Assembly: GCA_013151365.1 (NCBI GenBank)
Contig: JAADIK010000022.1
Span: forward strand, 1-21,538
Reading direction: 5' to 3'
From: Deltaproteobacteria bacterium
GTDB lineage: Bacteria > Desulfobacterota > Desulfobulbia > Desulfobulbales > Desulfobulbaceae
DNA length: 21,538 nt
Positions 15,176 through 21,538 of this stretch are shown here, one piece after another; the first letter of the stretch is position 1; the number at the start of each line of letters is the position of its first letter. A program made the translations under genes and the position numbers. The notes below the pieces were generated by a model. It searched no databases, was not told the DNA's origin, and saw only the letters and a list, made by a program, of their open reading frames with translations.

Positions 15176-17149
15176 TCAATCAGCCCGGCTCCGGCCGCCC
15201 CGTCCCGACGACATAACCAGGGCCGGGTTTCCGGCTTTTTTCAGGCGACCTTTAAAATAGGCCTGCAAAACGGCCCGGGCCACCGGCGCTGCGGCCGAAC
15301 CGCCATGCATACCATGTTCAACCAGAACGGTGACCGCTATTTCGGGGTTTTCCGCCGGGGCGAAGCAGGTAAACCAGGCGTGATCCCGATATTTATAAGG
15401 AACATCCTCTTCCCGCATATGTTTAAACTGCCGGAGCCGCACGACCTGGGCCGTGCCTGTTTTACCGGCAACGGTTATCCCCTTGAGCCGGGCGGACCTG
15501 CCTGTTCCATGACGACTATTGACCGCTTCGATCATTCCTTCCCGGATAATTTTCAGATTGGCCGCCTGGCCGGTGAGCCGGCCTGAAACATGCGGCTCAA
15601 ACTGTTCTACCAGGCGCCCGGACGGATCACGAATACTTTCGATCAGGCCCGGTTTATACAGAGTACCGCCATTGGCGATGGTCGCCGTCATCATACAGAG
15701 CTGCAGCGGCGTAACCAGGTCAAAGCCCTGGCCGATGGCGATGGTCAGGGTTTCCCCCTCCTGCCAGGGCTTTTTATAGCGGCGCATTTTCCAGGCCGCC
15801 GTCGGTATCAGGCCGGGCTTCTCGCCCTGCATCTCCACCCCGGTCTTGCGGCCCAAGCCGAATTTTCCGGCATAGAAGGCAAGCCGGTCAACACCTAGCA
15901 GCTGGCCCACGTGATAGAAGTAGACGTCACAGGATTGGGCCAGCGCCTGGACCAGGTTAACCGCACCATGGCCGGCATGCTTCCAGCAGTGATAAATCCT
16001 GTTGCCCAGGCGGTAGTAACCGGGGCAATAGAAAACGGTATCCGGGGTAATAACCCCGGCGGCAAGTCCCGCCAAGGCGGTAACCAGCTTATAGGTCGAG
16101 GCCGGCGGATACTGGCCCTGGTCAACCTTGTTGACCAGGGGATGCCGGGGATTGTCAAGCATGGCCTGCCACGCCTTGTACGATATGCCGCCGACAAACT
16201 CGTCCAGCTTCAAGGCGGGCGCGCTGGCGGCCACCAGCAAACGACCGCTGTTGACCTCGACCGCCACCACGGCCCCGGCCTTGTCCTGCGCCGCCATGGT
16301 ATCTTCGGCCACGCGCTGCAAATCCATATTGATGGTCAGCTTCAGGTCGTCACCGGGCAGCGGCTCGATACCCTTGAGATATTTCTGCTCAAAACCAAGG
16401 GCGTTGACCTCCATGTACTCACGGCCCTTTTCGCCCCGGAGATCCTTTTCCAGCAACCGCTCCAGGCCCATCTTGCCGACGAGGTCCCCGCCCCGGTACA
16501 CCCCCGCAGCAGAGGCCTGCAATTCCCGCTCATTGATCTCGCCGAGATAGCCGATGATATGAGAAGCAAGATTGCCGTAATGGTAGATCCGCCGCGGGAC
16601 GACCTCGATCCTGATCCCGGGAAGCTCCAGGCGGTTATTCTCGATAAAGGCCACCTTATCCCAGTCGATATCCTCGGCCAGCCTGATGGGGATATGTCCC
16701 GGAGTACCAGCCATTTTGCGAATCCGCTCCAGCAACACCGAAACATCCTCGCCCAGGATAGAAGCCATTTTCTTGAGCATTTCATCGTTAAGCCCGCTAT
16801 CCTCGCGGCTCAGGACGACATTGAAGGACGGCCGGTTGGTGACAATCTCCCGGCCCTTGCAGTCGAAAATATTACCCCGCGGCGGCACGACCTCAACATA
16901 ACGTACCCGGTTGTTGTCGGCCATTTGCCGATACCTGTCACCCTGCTGGATCTGCAGGTACCAGAGCCGGGACACGAGAACCGCAAAAAAGAAAATAAGA
17001 ACAACTGCGGATGAAAGCGCCCTCTTTTTGAAAAAATCAAGCTCGGCATCATCGTGCGGGCTGATCAGGGTCATATCGACGTCTCTGTTCAGAACCGGAC
17101 GGCGGGCCTGATCTTCCCTCTTCTTCCGGCGCTTCCGTATATTTTTCAT
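15176..17149 (-). CDS. mrdA: Penicillin-binding protein 2
   Basis: PBP2 is the class B transpeptidase that crosslinks new peptidoglycan in cell elongation, paired with RodA. The 657-residue protein has a basic cytoplasmic tail, one membrane anchor (about residues 46-66) and a pedestal domain (VVPPRGNIFDCKGREI, then RRIYHYGNLASHIIGYLGEI). The transpeptidase domain follows: PPASTYK with nucleophile Ser351 and Lys354, AQSCDVYF supplying the S-x-N-like motif (SCD), and GKTGTAQ at 563-565. A Cys/His cluster (FYCPGYYRL...YHCWKHAGHG) may bind zinc, as described for E. coli PBP2. The SxxK context is PPAST instead of the usual PPGST. AGGAAGG overlaps the mreD stop and lies seven bases before the ATG, suggesting translational coupling. 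Confidence 0.96.
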   Translation of the reverse strand: MKNIRKRRKKREDQARRPVLNRDVDMTLISPHDDAELDFFKKRALSSAVVLIFFFAVLVSRLWYLQIQQGDRYRQMADNNRVRYVEVVPPRGNIFDCKGREIVTNRPSFNVVLSREDSGLNDEMLKKMASILGEDVSVLLERIRKMAGTPGHIPIRLAEDIDWDKVAFIENNRLELPGIRIEVVPRRIYHYGNLASHIIGYLGEINERELQASAAGVYRGGDLVGKMGLERLLEKDLRGEKGREYMEVNALGFEQKYLKGIEPLPGDDLKLTINMDLQRVAEDTMAAQDKAGAVVAVEVNSGRLLVAASAPALKLDEFVGGISYKAWQAMLDNPRHPLVNKVDQGQYPPASTYKLVTALAGLAAGVITPDTVFYCPGYYRLGNRIYHCWKHAGHGAVNLVQALAQSCDVYFYHVGQLLGVDRLAFYAGKFGLGRKTGVEMQGEKPGLIPTAAWKMRRYKKPWQEGETLTIAIGQGFDLVTPLQLCMMTATIANGGTLYKPGLIESIRDPSGRLVEQFEPHVSGRLTGQAANLKIIREGMIEAVNSRHGTGRSARLKGITVAGKTGTAQVVRLRQFKHMREEDVPYKYRDHAWFTCFAPAENPEIAVTVLVEHGMHGGSAAAPVARAVLQAYFKGRLKKAGNPALVMSSGRGGRSRAD

Positions 17150-17161
17150 GCCGAGCCCTTC

Positions 17162-17695
17162 CTACCTGTAGCGATTACCGGATCGGACCCGCATTATTTT
17201 GAATGAGGAAAAACTGTGCAAAAGACGTTGATTCACGAACTCAAAAAAACGAAACAGGGGAATGGCGAGAAAAACGACGAGCAGAGCCCTGACAAACATT
17301 CCCGGCCATGACCAGGGAACGAGGGTCCCGGGATTCAGAAAATCCAGAACCACAAAGACAATCCTGCACACAACCAGGTAGCTGACACCGATCAGGGGGA
17401 TCTGATACAGGGATTCCCGGACCGGCATTTTGATCGACATGAACCTGAGCAGAAAAAAGGCCCCGAAACAAATAAATGGATAGGTGCCGAGAATGACGCC
17501 TGAAACCGTATCCAACATCCAGCCGAGCGGGAGGATAATCAGCACAGCACGCAGCAGGTCAAACCGGTATGCCAGGTAAGCGACCAGGATATAGTAAAGA
17601 TCCGGCGACGCCACCCACAGGGGATTCAACATCAGGACCGTAGCCTGTAGAATAACCAGAATCAGGCCCAAAATAATAAATACGATAACGATCAT
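17162..17695 (-). CDS. mreD: Rod-shape membrane protein MreD
   Basis: MreD is a small integral membrane partner of MreC and the elongasome. The 177-residue product is mostly hydrophobic with five or six segments. It has the family's weak signature in YILVAYLAYRFDLLRAVLIILPLG and GVILGTYPFICFGAFF. Identity rests on this pattern plus its position between mreC and mrdA. The ATG at 17695 follows the mreC stop by 2 bases, and its own stop overlaps the ribosome-binding site of mrdA, so the three genes are tightly packed. Confidence 0.9.
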   Translation of the reverse strand: MIVIVFIILGLILVILQATVLMLNPLWVASPDLYYILVAYLAYRFDLLRAVLIILPLGWMLDTVSGVILGTYPFICFGAFFLLRFMSIKMPVRESLYQIPLIGVSYLVVCRIVFVVLDFLNPGTLVPWSWPGMFVRALLVVFLAIPLFRFFEFVNQRLLHSFSSFKIMRVRSGNRYR

Positions 17696-17697
17696 GC

Positions 17698-18549
17698 TTA
17701 CTCGGCAAAAGACCTTTCCTGCTCAAGAACCTGCACGTTTTCCAGGGTCAGAAAATCCACGGCCGGAGTGACCTCTATCTCCTGGAACATGCCGCGCGGT
17801 TTTTTGACAACCTTGGTAACAACCCCCACGGGCAAACCGGTCGGGAAAAGACCGCCATACCCCGCGGTAACGATATAATCTCCCTTCGCGACATCAACTG
17901 TTTTCAGGACATAGTCCAATCTGCAGGTAAGCGACCCCGTGCCTTTGAGAATACCGCGAACCCGGGATTTCTGCAGCAGGACATCGAGGGCGCTGCTGGG
18001 CGCGATCGCCAGCAACACCTTGGCATAGTTGGGGGAGACGGAGAAAATCTGCCCGACTATCCCCGAGTCGGTGACCACCGGCATACCTTTCATGACCCCG
18101 TCACTTGTGCCGCGATCAATGACCACGGTTCGAAACCAGAGGGACGGATCCTTGCCGACAACCTGGGCCGAGACCATGGGCAGGTTTGTTTTTTCCTTGA
18201 AAGCAAGGAGCTTACGCAATCGAACATTAGTCGCCACGGCCTCCCGGTTCCGATAGGCGGCGGCACGACACGACTGCAATTCATCCCAGAGGCGTTTATT
18301 CTCCTCACGGACATGAACAAGCGCGAGATACTTATCTGTAAATTTGGAGAAATAGCGTGTTGCCCCGGAAACCAATTTCAGGCCCGGGCCGGTTGTTTCA
18401 AAGGCCAGTTTGTGAAAGGCCCCGAACTTCTGATTGCCCAGCGTGGAAACGAGAATGATCAGGACCAGGGTCAGAAGTAACCCTGAAAGTAAAACCAGCC
18501 GGAATGTTCTGAAACGGCGACTGCTCTTTCTGGTACCCCTTTTTCTCAT
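17698..18549 (-). CDS. mreC: Rod-shape protein MreC
   Basis: MreC is a bitopic periplasmic scaffold that links MreB with PBP2 and activates it. From the ATG at 18549 the protein has 283 residues: a basic cytoplasmic tail (RKRGTRKSSRR), one membrane helix (LVLLSGLLLTLVLIILV) and a coiled coil (about residues 65-100, HVREENKRLWDELQ). A beta-rich domain follows, with VVGKDPSLWFRTVVIDRGTSDGV and GYGGLFPTGLPVGVV, both hallmark MreC stretches. An in-frame ATG at 18588 would add 13 residues, but those codons lie inside the palindromic element, so I prefer 18549. Neither start has a good ribosome-binding site. The gap to mreB is about 300 bases, unusually wide for this operon, because of that element. 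Confidence 0.94.
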   Translation of the reverse strand: MRKRGTRKSSRRFRTFRLVLLSGLLLTLVLIILVSTLGNQKFGAFHKLAFETTGPGLKLVSGATRYFSKFTDKYLALVHVREENKRLWDELQSCRAAAYRNREAVATNVRLRKLLAFKEKTNLPMVSAQVVGKDPSLWFRTVVIDRGTSDGVMKGMPVVTDSGIVGQIFSVSPNYAKVLLAIAPSSALDVLLQKSRVRGILKGTGSLTCRLDYVLKTVDVAKGDYIVTAGYGGLFPTGLPVGVVTKVVKKPRGMFQEIEVTPAVDFLTLENVQVLEQERSFAE

Positions 18550-18550
18550 A

Positions 18551-18769
18551 CCTGAATCCGTGACGGCTTGAGGTGATGCCCCATGCAATATGTGGATTTT
18601 GTTTAATTATTGCCGAATAAACGCATCTGCCGGTCTGCACCGCGCCGCCCTGCGGTCCGCCCGATAACGGCACATCTGCTGCGTTGGCAATTCGTTGATA
18701 TCACACCAGGATAATCAACCTCGTTGCCGCCTTGCATCTGCACCGTTCCCGAACGCCCACGGATTCAGG
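18551..18769. repeat. Palindromic intergenic element, copy B
   Basis: The ends are a 13-bp inverted repeat: ACCTGAATCCGTG (18550-18562) and CACGGATTCAGGT (18758-18770). The right part (18668-18770) matches copy A with 8 differences in 103 bases and keeps the interrupted GGCAAT..GTTGAT / ATCAAC...GTTGCC stem; one difference becomes a G-U pair on the plus-strand RNA. The flanks read CAT on both sides, a possible 3-bp target duplication, though weak. It carries no gene and lies between mreB and mreC, with its left end touching the preferred mreC start codon. Confidence 0.75.
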
Positions 18770-18853
18770 TCATCGGGTCATAACCCTGTCAGGAAAAAAT
18801 AAGTGGTGCGAAACAGACGAATTGCGCAGACCCCGTCAGGGCAGGCATCCGGC

Positions 18854-19891
18854 TCAGTCAATGGCAATCTCTTTGAGAATTTCGATATTATCAAGGGCCT
18901 GTCCCGAGCCGAGCACCACCGACGAAAGCGGATCATCTGCAACGATAATCGGCATGCCGGTTTCCTCGCCAAGCAGTTTGTCCAGATTTTTTAAAAGTGC
19001 GCCGCCACCGGTCAGCACAATTCCCTGGTCAACGATATCGGCGGACAGTTCCGGCGGAGTCACCTCCAGGGCGACTCGAACGGCCTCGACAATAACATCG
19101 ACCTGCTCGGCAATGGCCGCCTGGATTTCCTTGGACGAGATGGCCAGGGTTTTCGGGACACCGGAAACAAGATCCCTTCCCTTGATCTCCATGGTCTCGT
19201 ACGGCTCTTCGGGTTTCACGTTGCCGATCGTGGTCTTGATCAGTTCCGCCGTTCGCTCACCGATGGCCAGATTATGTTTGCGTTTAATATACTGCAGAAT
19301 AGCCGCGTCCATCTTGTCTCCGGCCACCCGGACCGACCGGGCATAAACGATACCGGCCAGGGAAATTACCGCTACTTCCGTGGTCCCGCCGCCGATATCG
19401 ATAATCATGTTGGCGGTTGGCTCGGTAATCGGCAAACCGGCACCGATAGCCGCCGCCATCGGTTCTTCGATGAGATAGACTTCCCTGGCGCCTGCCGATT
19501 CCGCCGATTCGCGGACCGCCCTTTTTTCCACCTGGGTAATGCCGGACGGCACGGAAATAATGATCCGGGGGTGCACCAGGGTCCGCCGATTGTGCACCTT
19601 GTTGATAAAATAACGAAGCATGGCCTCGGTGACCTCGAAATCGGCGATGACCCCATCCTTCATGGGCCTGATGGCCTCGATATTACCGGGAGTCTTGCCG
19701 AGCATCTCCTTGGCTTCCTTGCCGACAGCCAGAACCCTGCTGCCCCGCCGATCCCGCCGCACGGCGACCACCGACGGTTCCCTGAGCACAATTCCCTTGC
19801 CTTTAACATACAGGACCGTATTTGCGGTTCCCAGATCAATGGCCAGATCATTGGACATCCAGCCAAACAGAAAATTAAACGGAGAAAACAT
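18854..19891 (-). CDS. mreB: Rod-shape actin homologue MreB
   Basis: MreB forms membrane-bound filaments that orient side-wall synthesis. The 345-residue protein has the family's typical length. ATP-binding motifs are clear: phosphate 1 NDLAIDLGTANTVLYVKG, phosphate 2 IDIGGGTTEVAVIS and adenosine LTGGGALLKNLD. The region EEPMAAAIGAGLPI is also highly conserved. The N-terminus MFSPFNFLFGWMSNDL has the hydrophobic start many MreB proteins use for membrane contact. AGGGG lies about ten bases before the ATG at 19891. It is first in the cell-shape block; the 300-base gap behind it could allow mreB to be expressed apart from mreCD-mrdA-rodA. Confidence 0.97.
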   Translation of the reverse strand: MFSPFNFLFGWMSNDLAIDLGTANTVLYVKGKGIVLREPSVVAVRRDRRGSRVLAVGKEAKEMLGKTPGNIEAIRPMKDGVIADFEVTEAMLRYFINKVHNRRTLVHPRIIISVPSGITQVEKRAVRESAESAGAREVYLIEEPMAAAIGAGLPITEPTANMIIDIGGGTTEVAVISLAGIVYARSVRVAGDKMDAAILQYIKRKHNLAIGERTAELIKTTIGNVKPEEPYETMEIKGRDLVSGVPKTLAISSKEIQAAIAEQVDVIVEAVRVALEVTPPELSADIVDQGIVLTGGGALLKNLDKLLGEETGMPIIVADDPLSSVVLGSGQALDNIEILKEIAID

Positions 19892-19979
19892 CCGGCGTCA
19901 CCCCTGGAAAAAATTCAAAAATAGGAAAACAGGAAAATAGTGCTCACGAGACATCAAATTATCCTGGATATAGAAAAAT

Positions 19980-19985
19980 ATTATA
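19980..19985 (-). promoter_or_regulatory. Possible -10 element for mreB
   Basis: A perfect TATAAT on the minus strand lies about 90 bases before the mreB ATG in an A/T-rich stretch. No good -35 box is found at 16-18 bases; TTGCCA is present but 22 bases away. Treat as a weak candidate. Confidence 0.35.
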
Positions 19986-20052
19986 TTCTACCAATAACCA
20001 ATTAAATTGGCAACGCATACCCTGCCCAAAAACGAAAAATCGATGAATATAC

Positions 20053-20082
20053 TTGACAGGCTGCCAGAAAGAATGGTATCTG
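20053..20082 (+). promoter_or_regulatory. Promoter of the tRNA-Ala gene
   Basis: A perfect -35 TTGACA (20053-20058) is followed 18 bases later by TATCTG (20077-20082), with TG one base upstream (20074-20075) making an extended -10. The predicted start is about 13 bases before the tRNA. Confidence 0.6.
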
Positions 20083-20102
20083 AGGCGAGTCAGTTCACGG
20101 AT

Positions 20103-20178
<76 letters not shown>

Positions 20179-20206
20179 ATCCGCCCAACCTGCCACCTGC
20201 CGGTTT

Positions 20207-20230
20207 GCATCTTCCGTCCCCGGGAGATGC
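20207..20230. terminator. Hairpin between tRNA-Ala and the convergent gene
   Basis: GCATCTTCC pairs with GGGAGATGC around a 6-base loop (9 bp, one G-T pair). It lies 28 bases after the tRNA. A T-run comes only about 30 bases later (20263-20267), so it may protect an RNA end instead of terminating in the standard way. Confidence 0.35.
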
Positions 20231-20265
20231 GGCACGGTCCGGATGATCAAGATCAAGTCCCCTTT

Positions 20266-21538
20266 TTAATTTTCCGTTTTCTTCAGAGCGCCGCGTATCG
20301 CCAGGGCGTAGGGATGATGTTTTTTCAAGAAATCCGGCAGATTACTGCACGCCTTGCGCGCATCTTCAATTGTGTCATAGAGCCCGTAAAAAACAAACAG
20401 CACCGGCGGCGAGTTTTTGCTCAGAATATAAAGATTATCCTTAATCCTGTAATAATCATCCCGCACAAGGATATTTTCAAGATTAGGCCTGGCCTGTTCA
20501 GATGAGAGCATCATCAGCTGAATCGTAAATCCACCCCGATAAGCCCAGGCCAGCCATCTTGAGCTGGCCCGCATACGCGCCTCGTATAGCTTGGCGCCGT
20601 TCCTGCCGGACACGGCTGCCGTTTTTTTATGTCCCTCTTGGCCTGGACCTTTCCTGTTCTTTTCCCCGGGCAGCCGGGCCACCTTCGCGGGGGCGACTCC
20701 GGGCTTCTTTTTTTTCGCCGCCGACAGCCCGTTTGTTGTTTTCTTCCTTTTTTCAACAACCGGCGTGGTTTTCAGGCCATGCTCATCAGCGGATTTCTTT
20801 ACCACCTTCGCCGCACTCTTTACCGGTTTTACCGGCTCCTGCGGCTTTACCTGTTCCTGCGGCTTCACCTGTTCCCGCGGCTTTACCTGCTCCATCTGCT
20901 GCCGGCGAATAACGGCCGGGGAGTTCTCCTTTCTCCCTCCGGGCCAGACGGCGACCAGCAACAGGAGGGCCAGGAGCGCCGCCCCCCCGGCCAGCCACAT
21001 CTTGTTCCGCGGCGTAATCCCGGACCAGGAAAAAAGCCGGCGCGGCGCCCTCTTTTCAACAGAGAACCGGGAGTTGACATGCTCCGGCGAAACCAGAAGC
21101 TTATCTTCCGCACAGGCTTTCCGCAGGGCATCTTCGGCCAGGACGTTCGTCAGGCGCATATTCCCCATGGCGGCCTGATAGATCCTCATAACCGCCTCTT
21201 CGGCAAAAATCCCGCCGGACTTTGCCCCCGCCCCCCCGGCGGTCACCAGCCGAAAAGACAAATACCTGGCCGTCTCTTCCGGAGACAGCGGCTCAAGCGA
21301 ATAGCCGGCATTGACATCGACACCGGAGCAGTAAACCGCCAATCGCTTAAAATTGGCATCAAAGTCGGGACGGCCGATAAAAAGGAGATGGAGAACTCCG
21401 GCCGCGCCGGTATCACAGGCCAGACGAACCAGCCGTTCCAGGGTGGCCAGAAAAAGTTTCTCCGCCTCGTCGATAATCAGCAGGACCTTACGCTCCTGTT
21501 CCCCGCGGCGGGCGAGCTGCCCCCGGAACTCCTCCGCC
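20266..21538 (-). CDS. AAA ATPase - membrane helix - SPOR protein (5' end outside window)
   Basis: The frame is open to the right edge, so the N-terminus, including any Walker A motif, is missing. The visible 423 residues start in an ATPase domain: Walker B is VLLIIDEAEKL, followed by LLFIGRPDFDANF and a C-terminal helical lid (LSPEETARYLSFRL), as in ExeA/GspA-type ATPases. One membrane helix follows (about 20950-21003), then a Lys/Pro-rich linker with three VKP(Q/R)EQ-type repeats and basic runs. A C-terminal SPOR domain (about 20290-20543, GGFTIQLMMLSSEQA onward) ends the protein. SPOR domains bind stem-peptide-free peptidoglycan, often at the septum. The layout resembles DamX-like division proteins, so a cell-envelope role next to the mre block is reasonable inference. 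Confidence 0.82.
   Translation of the reverse strand, partial: AEEFRGQLARRGEQERKVLLIIDEAEKLFLATLERLVRLACDTGAAGVLHLLFIGRPDFDANFKRLAVYCSGVDVNAGYSLEPLSPEETARYLSFRLVTAGGAGAKSGGIFAEEAVMRIYQAAMGNMRLTNVLAEDALRKACAEDKLLVSPEHVNSRFSVEKRAPRRLFSWSGITPRNKMWLAGGAALLALLLLVAVWPGGRKENSPAVIRRQQMEQVKPREQVKPQEQVKPQEPVKPVKSAAKVVKKSADEHGLKTTPVVEKRKKTTNGLSAAKKKKPGVAPAKVARLPGEKNRKGPGQEGHKKTAAVSGRNGAKLYEARMRASSRWLAWAYRGGFTIQLMMLSSEQARPNLENILVRDDYYRIKDNLYILSKNSPPVLFVFYGLYDTIEDARKACSNLPDFLKKHHPYALAIRGALKKTEN
20837..20890. repeat. Three 18-bp tandem repeats inside the SPOR-protein linker
   Basis: Units 20837-20854, 20855-20872 and 20873-20890 differ by one to three bases and encode the VKP(Q/R)EQ-type hexapeptide. Being in frame, copy-number change would lengthen or shorten the periplasmic linker without breaking the gene. 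Confidence 0.8.

Noticed and set aside
15911..17014. 367-codon plus-strand frame opposite mrdA
   Set aside because: It lies wholly antisense to an unambiguous PBP2 gene; such long frames arise from GC-rich codon bias, and it has no recognisable domain.
18732..19346. 204-codon plus-strand frame across mreB and the element
   Set aside because: Antisense to mreB, Ser/Thr-rich low-complexity product, and it begins in repeat sequence.

Overview
The window looks like core chromosome of a Gram-negative, moderately GC-rich bacterium. A deltaproteobacterium (Desulfobacterota, perhaps Desulfobulbales) is my best guess. This rests on gene style and context: an HflK/HflC pair, an mreBCD-mrdA-rodA block, a small AF1514-like protein behind citrate synthase, PilZ proteins and palindromic intergenic repeats. 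No rRNA or other decisive marker is present, so the assignment is inference.

Layout, left to right. (1) 178-2448: an MFS transporter (-) diverges from a rhomboid protease with an extra N-terminal soluble domain (+). (2) 2694-4817: hflK and hflC (+), the membrane SPFH pair that regulates FtsH. (3) 4944-6309: thiE (-) overlapping a zinc-ribbon protein of unknown role. (4) 6680-8264: citrate synthase followed closely by a small TTG-started protein. (5) 8301-8914: a PilZ protein and a 48-residue small protein (-), behind a strong sigma-54-type promoter sequence. (6) 9135-11831: DNA polymerase I (-). (7) 12084-12626: a hibernation-factor domain fused to a cold-shock domain (-), ending in a textbook terminator. 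(8) 13040-14005: ferrochelatase (+), tail to tail with the cell-shape block. (9) 14009-19891: mreB, mreC, mreD, mrdA (PBP2), rodA, all on the minus strand with mreB first. This block encodes the elongasome: MreB filaments, their MreC/MreD membrane partners, and the SEDS glycosyltransferase/PBP2 transpeptidase pair. (10) 20103-20178: tRNA-Ala(GGC). (11) 20266 to the right edge: the 3' part of an ATPase-membrane-SPOR protein likely to work at the peptidoglycan.

The most unusual structure is a small family of intergenic palindromic elements. Two long copies (12808-13003 and 18551-18769) share a 103-bp block with 8 differences and end in CCTGAATC...GATTCAGG inverted repeats. A 34-bp mini-copy (11850-11883) keeps both ends and loses the middle. 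They sit upstream of hemH, between mreB and mreC, and just upstream of polA. The second notable signal is the sigma-54-type promoter in front of the uncharacterised small protein and PilZ gene, which suggests a regulated c-di-GMP response unit. I saw no CRISPR array, prophage, transposase gene or defence system.
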